A stretch of 64,000 bases of DNA from Candidatus Azophilus lithoversatilis (GTDB lineage: Bacteria; Pseudomonadota; Gammaproteobacteria; Pseudomonadales; Azotimanducaceae): NCBI GenBank assembly GCA_028278675.1, contig JAQAJJ010000001.1:1-64000 (forward strand), in the 5' to 3' direction. The first letter of the stretch is position 1. The number at the start of each line of letters is the position of its first letter. Both the position numbers and the translations under genes were made by a program. The notes beneath the pieces are model-generated. The model made no database searches and was not told where the DNA came from. It saw only the letters and a program-made list of their open reading frames with translations. Of this stretch, positions 9,453-18,561 are shown one piece after another.

Positions 9453-12400
9453 TTAAGGACGAAACTGCAGGATGCGCGGCTTCAGTCGCGCGGGCTGGGT
9501 GACGATTCGATAGGCGGTGCGCACCCATTCGCAGATCATTTGGCGGGTGTCCCGGGGGTCGATCAATTCCTCGATTTGGAACTTTGACAGCGGACCGATC
9601 GGTCCGCGGGCGCTTTCGATGCGGGCCATGAGTTCATCGCGCAGGGACCGGGGGTCCTCCGCTTCAGCGAGTTGGCGCTTGTAGGCGGCTTCGATGCCGC
9701 CCTCCGGGGGGATGCCGCCGACATCGGCGGCTGGCCAGGCGACGCGCATCGAGGGCCTCGAACGGGGTGAGGCGAAGTTGTTGCCGGCGACGCCGAAGCT
9801 GCGGCGCATGAGCACCGTGAAGATCGGCACGGTGGCCTGGGCGGAGGCGATCATCCACTCGCCGCCGCGGCGAATGGTGCCTGCGGTCTCGTGCTCCAAA
9901 CCGACGGCGAACCCGGGGTTGTCCACTAGGTTCAGGATGGGCAGGTGAAACAGGTCGCAGAGATCCTGGTGGCGGGTGAGCTTGCTGCAGCCGTCGGCGG
10001 TCAGGGCGCCGCCGTTGACGTGTTGGCTGTCCGAGGCGAGCACCCCGACCGGATGGCCGTTCATACGGGCCAAGCCAGTGATCTGGTCGCTGCCCCACAG
10101 CGGGCCGATTTCAAAGAAGGAGTCCTGGTCGGCCAGCAGCCGAATGGCCTTGCGCATGTCGAAAGTGGTGGTGCGCTTGCGCGGAATGAGGGTGAACAGC
10201 TCCTCGTCCCGGCGGTCCGGCGGATCGTTTGGATCGGGTGGCTGCACCGGCGGCGGCTCGTACACGCTGGAGGGCAGGTAGGAGAGGAAGCGCTTGGTCA
10301 GCACCGCGGCCTCCTCCTCGGTTTCGGCCAGATTGTCCACGGAACCGTTGCGGCAGTGAATGTGCCAGCCGCCGAGTTCCTCCTTGGTGATGTCGTAGCC
10401 CATGGCGTGGCTCACCACGGGCGGCCCGGCGACGAACAACTGGGCAATGTCGCGCACCATGACCGAGAAGTGGCCGAGCACCGCCTTGGCAGCCCCGATG
10501 CCCACGACGCTGCCGAGCAGCACGTTGACCACCGGCACGGTCGACAGGTGCTCGGCGTACATCGAACTGCCCAGATGCGGTGGCAGGAAGGAGCCGCCGC
10601 CGCCAGCGACCCGGGGCCGGCCGGCCTTGATGGCCCCCGAACTCTCCTTGGCCGCGCTTTCGCCTTCCCGCTTCTGCTGCGGCACCATGGCGGCGACGCT
10701 GCCGCCGCCGGAGGAGCCGTCGAGCAGGCGCACCGACGGCATGCGCATCTCCAGCGACAGACGATCCAGATGGGTGCTCTTGGCGCCGATCGCGCCGTCG
10801 GCGTGGCCGCCCCGGGAGGTGAAGTCGTCGGCGCAAACCACCGCCGGCCGCCCGTCGATCCGTCCCCAGCCGCCGACGTGGTTGGCGGGCGTAAAGGCGC
10901 TGATGTTGCCGTCCTCGTCGTAGGAAGGGAAACCGGCGAGGCTGCCCACCTCTTGGAAGGAGCCTTCGTCGAGCAGCAAGTCGATGCGTTCCCGGCAGGT
11001 GAGCTTGCCCCGGCGGCGTTGGCGAACCACGCCCGGTTCTTCGGAATCGGGTTGCAGCCGTTCATGGGCCAACCTTTGAATGGCGGCAACCTCGGCCATG
11101 AGCGGTGCCCAACTCTCGGCATCGCGCCGTTGCTCGATGGTCGGCTGTTCGCCCGCTGCCGGCGTGATGGCCGCCAGCGCTTGCCCGGCCCAGACGCCGT
11201 CGCCGGGTTTCAGGGCCAACGCCTGAGCCACCACGCCGGAGCAGGGGGCTTGGACTTCCGATTCCATCTTCATGGCGGCGATCACGATCAGCGTGTCGCC
11301 TGCGGCAACGGTGGCGCCTTCGGCGGCGCGCATCTCCACCACCGCGCCGGTCATGGGGCATTCGACGGCGATCTGGCCATCTTCAATGGAACAATTGGAG
11401 ACCGCCTCGCGGCTGGCAGGTTGTTCCTTCGGCGTCGGCGGCGTGCCGTTCTGGGGCAAGCTAAGGGCTTCCAAGGCCAAGGAAGGCGCTTCGGAGGCTT
11501 GGCTGGGCGCCGCGACGGCTGTGGGGTTCAGGGTGCCGGCTTGTTGTTCGAGTAGTGCCAGCGCGCCGTTCCGGCGGTCAGCGTCGGATGGCGGGGACAA
11601 GAGGTGGGGTTGCTTGGTCAGCAGGTTGGTTCGGGCGTCGCCGCCGAGCAGATCGGGATGCGCCAGAATGGCCTGCAGGGTGGCCAGATTGGTTGGCAGC
11701 CCGGCGATGTGAAACTCCGCCAAGGCGCGGCGGGTGCGTTCGACTGCGGCCGCGAAGGGCGCTCCGAAGTTGGCCGTGCCAACCACCTTGGCCAGCAGCG
11801 GGTCAAACTCCGGCGGCGGGGCATAGCCCAGGTAGCCTGCCGCATCGACCCGCACCCCCGGCCCGGAGGGCTCCTTGTAGGCAACGATGGTGCCCGCGCC
11901 TTGGACGGTCACCCGCGCCTGAACCGCGAACCCGCGCGGCGTCCCAACCGCGGCTTGGCCCGCCAGCCCCAGGTCCGCCAGGGAGGCGCCCGCGGCGATG
12001 CGGAACTGGGCTTCCACGAGATCGACCCCGGTGACCTGCTCGGTCACCGTGTGCTCGACCTGGATGCGCGGATTGCATTCAATGAAGTAGTGCTCGCCGG
12101 CTTCCGGGGAGACCAGGAATTCCACCGTGCCGGCGTTGAGGTAGTCGGCGCCCTCGGCCAGCTTGATGGCGTCCCCCAGCAGCCGCTGGCGAAGCGCTTC
12201 GTCGAGGCCGGGTGCCGGCGCCACCTCAATGAGCTTTTGGTTGCGCAGTTGCACGGAGCAGTCGCGCTCGTGCAGATGAACCGCGCAGCCGTCGGAATCA
12301 GCCAGAATTTGCACTTCGATGTGCCGTGGCTGCTGCACCAGCTTCTCGACGAACAGGCTGGCATCACCAAAGGCGGCCTGCGCCTCGCCTTGGCAGCGGT

Positions 12401-12953
12401 CGAAGGCGGCGGGCATGTCATGGGTCGATTCGACCGTGCGCATGCCCCGCCCGCCGCCACCTGCGGTGGCCTTGAGCATGACCGGGTAGCCGATTGCTTC
12501 GGCCGCTTCAGCGGCGTCTTGCGCACTCGACAACGGCTCGCCGCTGCCCGGCACGACGGGGATGCCGAGCGAGCGCGCCAGTGCCCGAGCCGTTACCTTA
12601 TCGCCAAACAGCGCCAAGGCCTCGGGCCGCGGGCCGACAAAGGCGAGCCCCTTGGCGGCGCAGCGTTCCGCGAAGGGCGCGTTTTCAGCCAGAAAGCCGT
12701 AGCCGGGATGAACGCAATCGCAACCTGTTTCCGCGGCGATCGCGACCAGCGCCTCGGCGTCGAGATAGGCCTGCACCGGGCCTTGGCCGCCCGGAAGCTC
12801 GCGGGCTTGGGTGGTGCAGCGGCTGTGCAGCGAGAGCGCGTCAACCGGTGCGTAAACCGCCACCGACTCCATGCCCAGCCCCGCAGCCGCCTTGGCGATG
12901 CGGATGGCGATCTCGCCCCGATTGGCGATCAATACCCGTTTCAATGCGCCCAC
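9453..12953 (-). CDS. Single-chain biotin-dependent acyl-CoA carboxylase (BC-BCCP-CT)
   Basis: 1166 residues joining three activities usually split over two or more subunits. Residues 1 to about 450 are biotin carboxylase: RVLIANRGEIAIRI, GYGFLAENAPFAERC, KATAGGGGRGM, FIECNPRIQVEHTVTE. A biotinyl domain carries AAMKMES with the biotin Lys at 562. From about residue 620 onward is a carboxyltransferase with its N and C halves (GSFQEVGSLAGF, DQDSFFEIGPLWG, GIEAAYKRQL). Such fused enzymes carboxylate acetyl-, propionyl- or longer acyl-CoAs; the substrate cannot be told. The linker between BC and BCCP (about residues 485-523) is encoded by a 111-bp repeat that recurs at the arsC 5' end, and a piece of a BC gene recurs at 18.7 kb. 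Start ATG 12953. Confidence 0.9.
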   Translation of the reverse strand: MGALKRVLIANRGEIAIRIAKAAAGLGMESVAVYAPVDALSLHSRCTTQARELPGGQGPVQAYLDAEALVAIAAETGCDCVHPGYGFLAENAPFAERCAAKGLAFVGPRPEALALFGDKVTARALARSLGIPVVPGSGEPLSSAQDAAEAAEAIGYPVMLKATAGGGGRGMRTVESTHDMPAAFDRCQGEAQAAFGDASLFVEKLVQQPRHIEVQILADSDGCAVHLHERDCSVQLRNQKLIEVAPAPGLDEALRQRLLGDAIKLAEGADYLNAGTVEFLVSPEAGEHYFIECNPRIQVEHTVTEQVTGVDLVEAQFRIAAGASLADLGLAGQAAVGTPRGFAVQARVTVQGAGTIVAYKEPSGPGVRVDAAGYLGYAPPPEFDPLLAKVVGTANFGAPFAAAVERTRRALAEFHIAGLPTNLATLQAILAHPDLLGGDARTNLLTKQPHLLSPPSDADRRNGALALLEQQAGTLNPTAVAAPSQASEAPSLALEALSLPQNGTPPTPKEQPASREAVSNCSIEDGQIAVECPMTGAVVEMRAAEGATVAAGDTLIVIAAMKMESEVQAPCSGVVAQALALKPGDGVWAGQALAAITPAAGEQPTIEQRRDAESWAPLMAEVAAIQRLAHERLQPDSEEPGVVRQRRRGKLTCRERIDLLLDEGSFQEVGSLAGFPSYDEDGNISAFTPANHVGGWGRIDGRPAVVCADDFTSRGGHADGAIGAKSTHLDRLSLEMRMPSVRLLDGSSGGGSVAAMVPQQKREGESAAKESSGAIKAGRPRVAGGGGSFLPPHLGSSMYAEHLSTVPVVNVLLGSVVGIGAAKAVLGHFSVMVRDIAQLFVAGPPVVSHAMGYDITKEELGGWHIHCRNGSVDNLAETEEEAAVLTKRFLSYLPSSVYEPPPVQPPDPNDPPDRRDEELFTLIPRKRTTTFDMRKAIRLLADQDSFFEIGPLWGSDQITGLARMNGHPVGVLASDSQHVNGGALTADGCSKLTRHQDLCDLFHLPILNLVDNPGFAVGLEHETAGTIRRGGEWMIASAQATVPIFTVLMRRSFGVAGNNFASPRSRPSMRVAWPAADVGGIPPEGGIEAAYKRQLAEAEDPRSLRDELMARIESARGPIGPLSKFQIEELIDPRDTRQMICEWVRTAYRIVTQPARLKPRILQFRP
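11386..11496 (+). repeat. 111-bp repeat, copy A (inside carboxylase linker)
   Basis: On the plus strand this segment reads MEQLETASRLAGCSFGV and continues for 37 codons. It aligns without gaps to 50972-51082, with 20 mismatches by hand count (about 82% identity). Here it is antisense to, and in frame within, the unconserved linker of the carboxylase. The outer end has a 7-bp inverted repeat (GGAACAA / TTGTTCC) with an inner CCGC-CTC-GCGG hairpin. Confidence 0.7.
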
Positions 12954-12977
12954 TTGCCGCTCCCATGGTCCGAGTTG

Positions 12978-14129
12978 ATGAAATTGGCCGAAAGGCCATG
13001 CGGTCGATTAGTCTATGACTTCCGGGTGGCGTTCCTCAACGGCGGTGTAGGACAAGTGTTTGTAATTCAAAGCCTGCCACGACCGGGAGAAATCCAGAAC
13101 GCGCTGCGTGATTTGATGCGCGATGGCGTGGAGAGCGTTCGCATTTGCAGCGCCTATGTGACGCGCAAGGGCAGCGAGTTGCTCCATGACCAAATCAGGC
13201 GTTCGAATCCCAACGGGGGCCAGGATGCGGTGAGTAAGACCATAGTGGCTTCTTTGGACTATGGCACCACGGAACCGCAAGCATTGGAGTATTGGAGGGA
13301 GATTCCAGGCTGCCGGGTCTTGGTCGCTGGGGCGGACTTGCTTGAGCGTGGCAATCTCAACCCGAAAGTCGCCTTTCACCCCAAGGTCTATGCCTTCGGG
13401 CGACCGAACGGGACGGTGGGGAGCTTGACGGGGTCCGCCAACCTCACGAGCCGCGGCTTGACGATCAACAGCGAAGCGGCTTGGCGTGTATCGGAGCACG
13501 GATCTCGTGGTGAAGTTGATAGGGCTTGGCAATCGATCGTTCAAGGAACTACGCCACTAACCCAAGGTGTCCTCGACCGCTACCGGACGCTTCGGAAACA
13601 GAACATCCGTGGGGAGCCCGCAAGTGAAACTCAGCCGGTGCCTGAGCCTAAAATCGGCCAGCTGGTCGACTATCATCCGGTTGCGGAAGCTGTGGCCGAC
13701 GCGCACCGACACGGCAGAATGTGGATTCAGGCATGGCAGCTCTCAGGCGGTTCACACACTCAGTTGGAGTTGCCGCGTGGCTCCCATAGGTTTTTTGGTT
13801 CGGTGCAGGTTCCAGCGCAAGCAAACCAAGTCGTTCATCTTGCCGAGCCTGTTTTGACCTCCGGCCCAGCTATCTGGCGGGACTGCCCATTAACTTGGCA
13901 TCCCGACAACCAAATGGAACGGATCAATCTGCCATCAATCGCCAAGGGTGGCTACGACTACGGGAATTCCCTCATATTGTTTCGACGCTTGGACGAAGGC
14001 CGGTTTGAATTGCAGGTCCATCCTTGGGACTCGGATCCCTGCCGGGCCTTTGTGGAGGCTTCAAGGATTGGCAACCTTCTGTTTCGTGTGGGTCGCAGCA
14101 GCAACAGGTTGTACGGCCTGCTGCCCTGA
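12978..14129 (+). CDS. PLD-fold restriction endonuclease-like protein (BfiI/NgoFVII type)
   Basis: 383 residues from ATG 12978. The N-terminal half has the phospholipase-D nuclease fold seen in metal-independent restriction enzymes: RICSAYVTRKGSELL, VASLDYGTTEPQAL, then the catalytic half-motif FHPKVY (His134, Lys136) followed by GSLTGSANLTSRGL (Ser153, Asn155). Only one HxK motif is present, so two chains would be needed per active site. The C-terminal half (about residues 215-383) has WIQAWQLSGGSHTQLELPRG and may be the DNA-recognition domain, B3-like in BfiI; that part is inference. The gene converges with two DNA methyltransferase genes, its stop 54 bp from theirs. GTG 13056 is an alternative start just before the recognisable domain. 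The region looks lower in GC than its neighbours. Confidence 0.72.
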   Translation: MKLAERPCGRLVYDFRVAFLNGGVGQVFVIQSLPRPGEIQNALRDLMRDGVESVRICSAYVTRKGSELLHDQIRRSNPNGGQDAVSKTIVASLDYGTTEPQALEYWREIPGCRVLVAGADLLERGNLNPKVAFHPKVYAFGRPNGTVGSLTGSANLTSRGLTINSEAAWRVSEHGSRGEVDRAWQSIVQGTTPLTQGVLDRYRTLRKQNIRGEPASETQPVPEPKIGQLVDYHPVAEAVADAHRHGRMWIQAWQLSGGSHTQLELPRGSHRFFGSVQVPAQANQVVHLAEPVLTSGPAIWRDCPLTWHPDNQMERINLPSIAKGGYDYGNSLILFRRLDEGRFELQVHPWDSDPCRAFVEASRIGNLLFRVGRSSNRLYGLLP

Positions 14130-14183
14130 TTCGCTACTGTCTTGTCCGGATCCCATTGCGGATCTCATCCTTAGGCACCACCA

Positions 14184-16301
14184 TCACTTCGGCTTTTTCC
14201 GCCTTGACGCCGCTAGCTCTTGCGCCCGATCGCTCAATGCTTGAACCATCAATGAAACGGATTTGCTGTTCGGCGATTCGCCGAGCAGCGCGCCGACCAC
14301 GATTCCGTCGATCGTCTCTTGGACTCCGGGCGGATAAGGCCCTGCTCGCCGACCGGCGCGGTCGAGTTTGTGGATGGCGTTGGTTGGCAAGTGCGGAACT
14401 TGAAGTTGCCGCAGATGAGCGGCTTCCAATTTAAGTGCGCCACCACCCAAGGGGGTGCCCAAAGCCTCCATGGATGCCTTGCACCAAGCGCTGTTCAGGA
14501 GGGCCTTTAGCGCAAAGCGCGGCCATTGGCCGTTGGGTGCCCAAATTGTGGAGAAATTCGCGTCAATTAGAATGGCGGGGTCTCGGTTGGCCTGGGCAAG
14601 GGGGACGTCGTGGTTGACCCGTGGCACGAAGGCGGCGGGCGTATGGCGGGGCATGAAGGGGGGCAGCATGTACCAGAAGCGGGGCCAGTCGTGGCCGTTG
14701 CGGGCCTCGCGGGCATTCGTCTTGACGGCAGACAACTCCGGGATGCGCTTGCCCGCAGCGGCTCCGTCCAAGCGGGCATCAGCGGCCGTTCGCACATAGT
14801 CCGCCAAGCCTTCAGGCATGACTTGCGGTGCCAGCGCACCTTTGGTGGCAGCTGCCCTCAAGGGGCGGTGAGAGTCCTCCGGTAGAACCCAACGATGCAG
14901 ATCGAGAACCCGCCCGCAGAGTGCGGACTCGTTCGACAGCTCGTCCACCTCCGATTGCCGGCGTAGCACGGGCGAAATTGCGCTTGGCGGAACATCGAAC
15001 TCGCGATGGTCAAAGAAGGCGGAGGCCTCGACGGTAACGCTGGAATGGGACGACGCTCGGGCAGTGACGTAGAAGAAGCGATTGCAACCGGTCCGTAGCC
15101 CTTGACCGGCCTGAATGCCAGCTTCCGGCAGCGTCACAAGAGGGACCGATGACGCTCCCGATGGCAGGACGTCGCGGAGCGCCTCAGGGAGTGGAGGCTG
15201 GACCGACGCTGACGTACTGCTGAACAGGGGCGTTTTGTCTGGCGTGCCTTCGAGTTTGCGTTGCCAGCTCCTGCGCTTTGCGCGAGAGGCTAGGGAGGCC
15301 CACTCCTCCCGCAGCGAGAAGGAACGAGCTCGGGTGCTTTGGACTGGCGGCGGGCACGACTTGCGCGCCCAAGCTGCGAACCGGGCTTCGGGGTGCATAC
15401 CCGGAAATGCCGCGCCGACCAGCGATTCGCCATCGGAAGCTTGTGGTGCTACCTGCAGCCACTGAGCTGATCCCAAACTCCTGCGTTGGCTAAGCGAAAG
15501 GGCTGCCTCCTCGGAATTCAGACGCCGGGCAACAATGAGATGTGTGCGGACTAAGGCGTTGGAAAACCAACCGGGCTGGGTGTCTTCGACGACCAATTCG
15601 AGCTTGAAGCAACGCAAGAGCAGGTAGCGTATCGTGTCGGCATACTCTCTCGACCGCCACGTGGCGGGCGCCACTATGGCCAAGGTGCCGCCGTGACGCA
15701 CCAGAGAAGCCGCTAGCAGCCAAGCCGGAACGGCTAGATCGGCGAGGCCTGAGTAGCCCTCGATCAAGGTGCGCCATATGTGGCGGCTTGGCTCAGATTG
15801 CGCCGCGATGGTCTTGGCCAGCCCTGTGCGCACAGCGTCCAACTTGCCGCCATCGGTCCGGCGGGCTTGATAGCGGACATAGGGCGGATTGGTGATGACG
15901 AGATCGTAGGTTTTGCGGGGCAGAGCGGCCACTGACGCCGGGGTGAAGGCATCGCCGGCAATGATCCGCCGTTGCGGCGGCTTGGTCTGCCCCTCCAGTC
16001 CGGCCAGGCGCGTTTTGCAGGCTCGTGCGGTCGGTCTATCGATTTCGATGCCATCCAACCGCTGGAGCCGAATGCCCCGTTGCTCCGCCGCATCCCAAGC
16101 GGCGTCGAGCAGGTCCCCGTGGCCAGCCATGGGATCCACAACTGTTGCGGTTTCCTTGCTCATGGCCAGATGAGCAAGGAGTTTGCCGAGCGGCAATCCG
16201 GAAAAATACTGACCGAGGCGCTTGCGCCGGCTGGACGACAGCGCTTGTTCATGGGCTAGCGCTTTTGCTCGGACTGCATTGCTTCCCTCAAGTAGGCTCA
16301 C
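14184..16301 (-). CDS. N6-adenine DNA methyltransferase (gamma-class, Eco57I-like)
   Basis: 705 residues. Motif X-like RRKRLGQYFSGLPLG (about 26-39) and motif I VDPMAGHGD (55-63) bind S-adenosylmethionine. Catalytic motif IV is ITNPPYVRY (136-144), where NPPY is typical of adenine-N6 enzymes. The X-I-IV order makes it gamma-class, and the long C-terminal half would hold the target-recognition domain. It should protect host DNA from the partner nuclease encoded convergently at 12978-14129. The start overlaps the end of the upstream methyltransferase gene by 14 bp, so the two are cotranscribed and probably translationally coupled. No nuclease motif is visible in this chain, so I do not call it a type IIG fusion. 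Confidence 0.8.
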   Translation of the reverse strand: MSLLEGSNAVRAKALAHEQALSSSRRKRLGQYFSGLPLGKLLAHLAMSKETATVVDPMAGHGDLLDAAWDAAEQRGIRLQRLDGIEIDRPTARACKTRLAGLEGQTKPPQRRIIAGDAFTPASVAALPRKTYDLVITNPPYVRYQARRTDGGKLDAVRTGLAKTIAAQSEPSRHIWRTLIEGYSGLADLAVPAWLLAASLVRHGGTLAIVAPATWRSREYADTIRYLLLRCFKLELVVEDTQPGWFSNALVRTHLIVARRLNSEEAALSLSQRRSLGSAQWLQVAPQASDGESLVGAAFPGMHPEARFAAWARKSCPPPVQSTRARSFSLREEWASLASRAKRRSWQRKLEGTPDKTPLFSSTSASVQPPLPEALRDVLPSGASSVPLVTLPEAGIQAGQGLRTGCNRFFYVTARASSHSSVTVEASAFFDHREFDVPPSAISPVLRRQSEVDELSNESALCGRVLDLHRWVLPEDSHRPLRAAATKGALAPQVMPEGLADYVRTAADARLDGAAAGKRIPELSAVKTNAREARNGHDWPRFWYMLPPFMPRHTPAAFVPRVNHDVPLAQANRDPAILIDANFSTIWAPNGQWPRFALKALLNSAWCKASMEALGTPLGGGALKLEAAHLRQLQVPHLPTNAIHKLDRAGRRAGPYPPGVQETIDGIVVGALLGESPNSKSVSLMVQALSDRAQELAASRRKKPK

Positions 16302-18132
16302 TGGCCGTTACCTTGGGCGAAGTTGGGTTGACCTGAGCCTGATGGGCGTGCAATTGATAGAACGAATTGGCGTCCAAGGGTATTTGTTGATGCCGCTCAA
16401 CATAGTGCGCCACCAAGCGCGAATAGAGCCGCTGCGCCGTCAATTCCGAGGGGTCGAGGCTTAAGGCCGCTTCCTGCCGCAATTGCGCGGTGATCTGATG
16501 CACATCTGCCGATTTTGAGTCAGAGCAAGCGGCTATTGCGCCCAGAAGAAGAACCGGGTCGCCGCGCACGGCGCCTCGAGAGGTGACTTGCTTGAAGCTG
16601 CCTTGCGTCTTGTCGAGAACGCCCGCGCACTCGACGGCCAAACCTGCCTGCGTGTAGGCCGCCTGCAGGGTGTTCCACACCTTGGCTGATGCCGAGTGAA
16701 ACACCAAGGTGGCCTTGCCATCGGGCTTCAACAGGCGCCGCACTTCCGAAAACGCTGTGCGTAGTAGCGCTTGGTACTCGCCAAGGCCCTTGTCCTGACT
16801 ACTGCTCACAATCGCTTCGTCGGCTCGGTCGGTGTAGCGGCCGAGCCAAGCTTCGTTGATGAAGTTGATCTCTGCGTAGGGAATGTTTCCCGCGAACGGC
16901 GGGTCGGTGAAGGCGTAGTCGATGGCTCCGTCGGGCAGTTCCACCCGACAGCTTGACTTTTGGTGAACTTGAACCCGGCCTTTGCAGCCCCGCACCGTGG
17001 CGAAGGCGTCGGCGATGGTCTTGAGCTTGCGCTTGAGGCCCGCAATAAGGTTTTTCTCCACGGGAAGCCCGCTGATGTAGAGCACGCCCGGCTGGGCGCT
17101 GGTCACCACCAATTCCTTCTGCCCGGACTTTGCAACCACCCGTGTCATCAGCGTGGCGTGGGAGGCGTTGTAGCTCATCAGCCAGAATCGAAGCGCGTCC
17201 CTCAAAGAGGCGTCGTGGCTCTGGGTGCGCTCCCACAGGCGACCGAAGACGATGAGATTCCGCCGTGTATAGAAATGATGAAGATGGGAGATGCCTCGAT
17301 GGTATCCGGCACGGTGGAGGTCGCCCCAAGGTATCGCGACACGGGGGACGGCGCCTGGAATGGGCTCGTTTGCAACGCGTTGCAGCAATTCGATGTCATG
17401 GCCGTTGACCGGACGGCTCCAAGTTCTTCGGTCCGTGGCGCCATACAGCCAAACCGGATGGCGGCTGCGTTGCTCGATCTGGTTGCCGATTAGAGGGTCA
17501 ACCGTTTTTTCAGTTGTTCGGCCCACACGGTCGAGCGCTTCTTCGTGTGCGCAGTGAGGGCAGGTGAACGCTGAGGTGATTGCTGCTGGCGCACGGGAAA
17601 CGCTAGTGCGCCACAGACTGGCATTGGCACCGCAGGAGGGACACAGCAGCTCATCGGACCAAACGACATGCCTTATCGCGCCTTGATTGCCTTGTGCGTC
17701 CTCCGCGGCGTACATCCAACCGTCATCGTGTTGGGCCTGTTCAAGGAGTTGCTCCCCGGCGCGCAGAAAGGCGCCGGGCTCCGGTGGGTGGGTCAAAGTC
17801 TGGGCGACGAAGGCGCCGAGGGCACCGAGTTCATAGAGCACTGCATTGCGGGCTCCCCCCTCAACGTGCAGTCCCATCCGCTGCGCTTCGCTGCGGAGCG
17901 CAGCACTAGGCCGTTCGCAAAGCAGGGCAGCGAGACCGGTGGTGCCGCTGCCGGCGAACCCGTCGAAGACCGTGTCGCCGGGTTTGGTATGCGCCCCAAT
18001 GTAAAGCGCGATCGCCTCGGGGGATATCTTGGTCGGATAGGGGAAGGCTCCGTAGAGTGCGCCGGTCCGCTTGGCGGGCAAGGCTCGCTCGTAGAGCGCG
18101 TTGATTTCCTGGGATGAAGCCGGATTCCGCAT
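16288..18132 (-). CDS. DNA methyltransferase, DPPF type, with inserted zinc ribbon
   Basis: 614 residues. Motif I FDGFAGSGTTG (56-66) binds S-adenosylmethionine. A four-cysteine zinc-ribbon-like insert follows (CPSC 164-167, CPHC 191-194). Catalytic motif IV appears late as FTDPPFAGN (408-416). The order motif I - long insert - motif IV is that of alpha-class amino-methyltransferases, with the insert as likely target-recognition region. DPPF is compatible with adenine-N6 or cytosine-N4 methylation. It is the first gene of a two-gene methyltransferase operon. A LexA-box-like palindrome lies 24-39 bp upstream of its ATG. Two methyltransferases beside one nuclease suggest an asymmetric recognition site with each strand methylated by a different enzyme, as in type IIS systems. 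Confidence 0.78.
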   Translation of the reverse strand: MRNPASSQEINALYERALPAKRTGALYGAFPYPTKISPEAIALYIGAHTKPGDTVFDGFAGSGTTGLAALLCERPSAALRSEAQRMGLHVEGGARNAVLYELGALGAFVAQTLTHPPEPGAFLRAGEQLLEQAQHDDGWMYAAEDAQGNQGAIRHVVWSDELLCPSCGANASLWRTSVSRAPAAITSAFTCPHCAHEEALDRVGRTTEKTVDPLIGNQIEQRSRHPVWLYGATDRRTWSRPVNGHDIELLQRVANEPIPGAVPRVAIPWGDLHRAGYHRGISHLHHFYTRRNLIVFGRLWERTQSHDASLRDALRFWLMSYNASHATLMTRVVAKSGQKELVVTSAQPGVLYISGLPVEKNLIAGLKRKLKTIADAFATVRGCKGRVQVHQKSSCRVELPDGAIDYAFTDPPFAGNIPYAEINFINEAWLGRYTDRADEAIVSSSQDKGLGEYQALLRTAFSEVRRLLKPDGKATLVFHSASAKVWNTLQAAYTQAGLAVECAGVLDKTQGSFKQVTSRGAVRGDPVLLLGAIAACSDSKSADVHQITAQLRQEAALSLDPSELTAQRLYSRLVAHYVERHQQIPLDANSFYQLHAHQAQVNPTSPKVTASEPT

Positions 18133-18155
18133 CGGGTGCTCTTAGTGGGTTGATG

Positions 18156-18171
18156 CTGTTTTTATATACAG
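18156..18171 (-). promoter_or_regulatory. Candidate LexA (SOS) box upstream of methyltransferase operon
   Basis: On the minus strand the sequence is CTGT-ATATAAAA-ACAG, a perfect match to the gammaproteobacterial LexA half-sites CTGT(N8)ACAG with an AT-rich core. It lies 24 bp upstream of the first methyltransferase ATG and overlaps a plausible -10 (TGTATA, with TTGGGT 17 bp upstream). One chance match to the eight fixed bases is expected roughly every 65 kb, so the position matters more than the match. Confidence 0.45.
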
Positions 18172-18561
18172 TCTACCTTGTTTAACTACCCAACGGCAAG
18201 GAATGGCATAGCTGTGTCGACTGCTTGTCAGCTCATGGCGGAGGCGCAGCTTCAAATCAGACGAAGCTCTTGGAGTCGGTAGGCCATTGCCTGTGTGAAG
18301 ACCTTGAATTGGTCATTTCGCGGGATGATCCCATTGCCATTGAAGTCTCGAGGCACCTGGCCAGCGCGAATGCGAGTTCACTTGAGTGTTGCGGGGCTCG
18401 CAGCAAATGTTCGGGCAATTCATACATGAATCCCATATATAGTGCTTGAACATGGGCGAGTCAACCAAATGTTGTGTTTTGGTTCTCCAATGGCACAGTG
18501 TCCTCAACAGCGACACTGCTATGCAGTGGTCGGAGAGTTTTTCTTGCGCCGGGTTTTGGCC
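18172..18561. other. Intergenic stretch without a convincing gene
   Basis: About 390 bp, visibly more AT-rich than its surroundings. Short open frames exist on both strands (for example 18225-18449 plus and 18313-18516 minus), but neither has a recognisable domain or ribosome site. It separates the restriction-modification island from the MITE-like element. Confidence 0.4.

Noticed and set aside
9945..11555. A 536-codon plus-strand frame opposite the carboxylase
   Set aside because: The carboxylase on the minus strand has three clear domains; the opposite frame is low-complexity shadow, apart from the repeat segment noted separately.
12978..18132. DISARM or BREX system
   Set aside because: The hallmark genes (drmA helicase, drmB, pglZ, brxC and similar) are absent; only a PLD nuclease and two methyltransferases are present.
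18225..18449. Small plus-strand gene of 74 codons upstream of the MITE-like element
   Set aside because: No ribosome site, no domain and a mixed composition; not enough to call.
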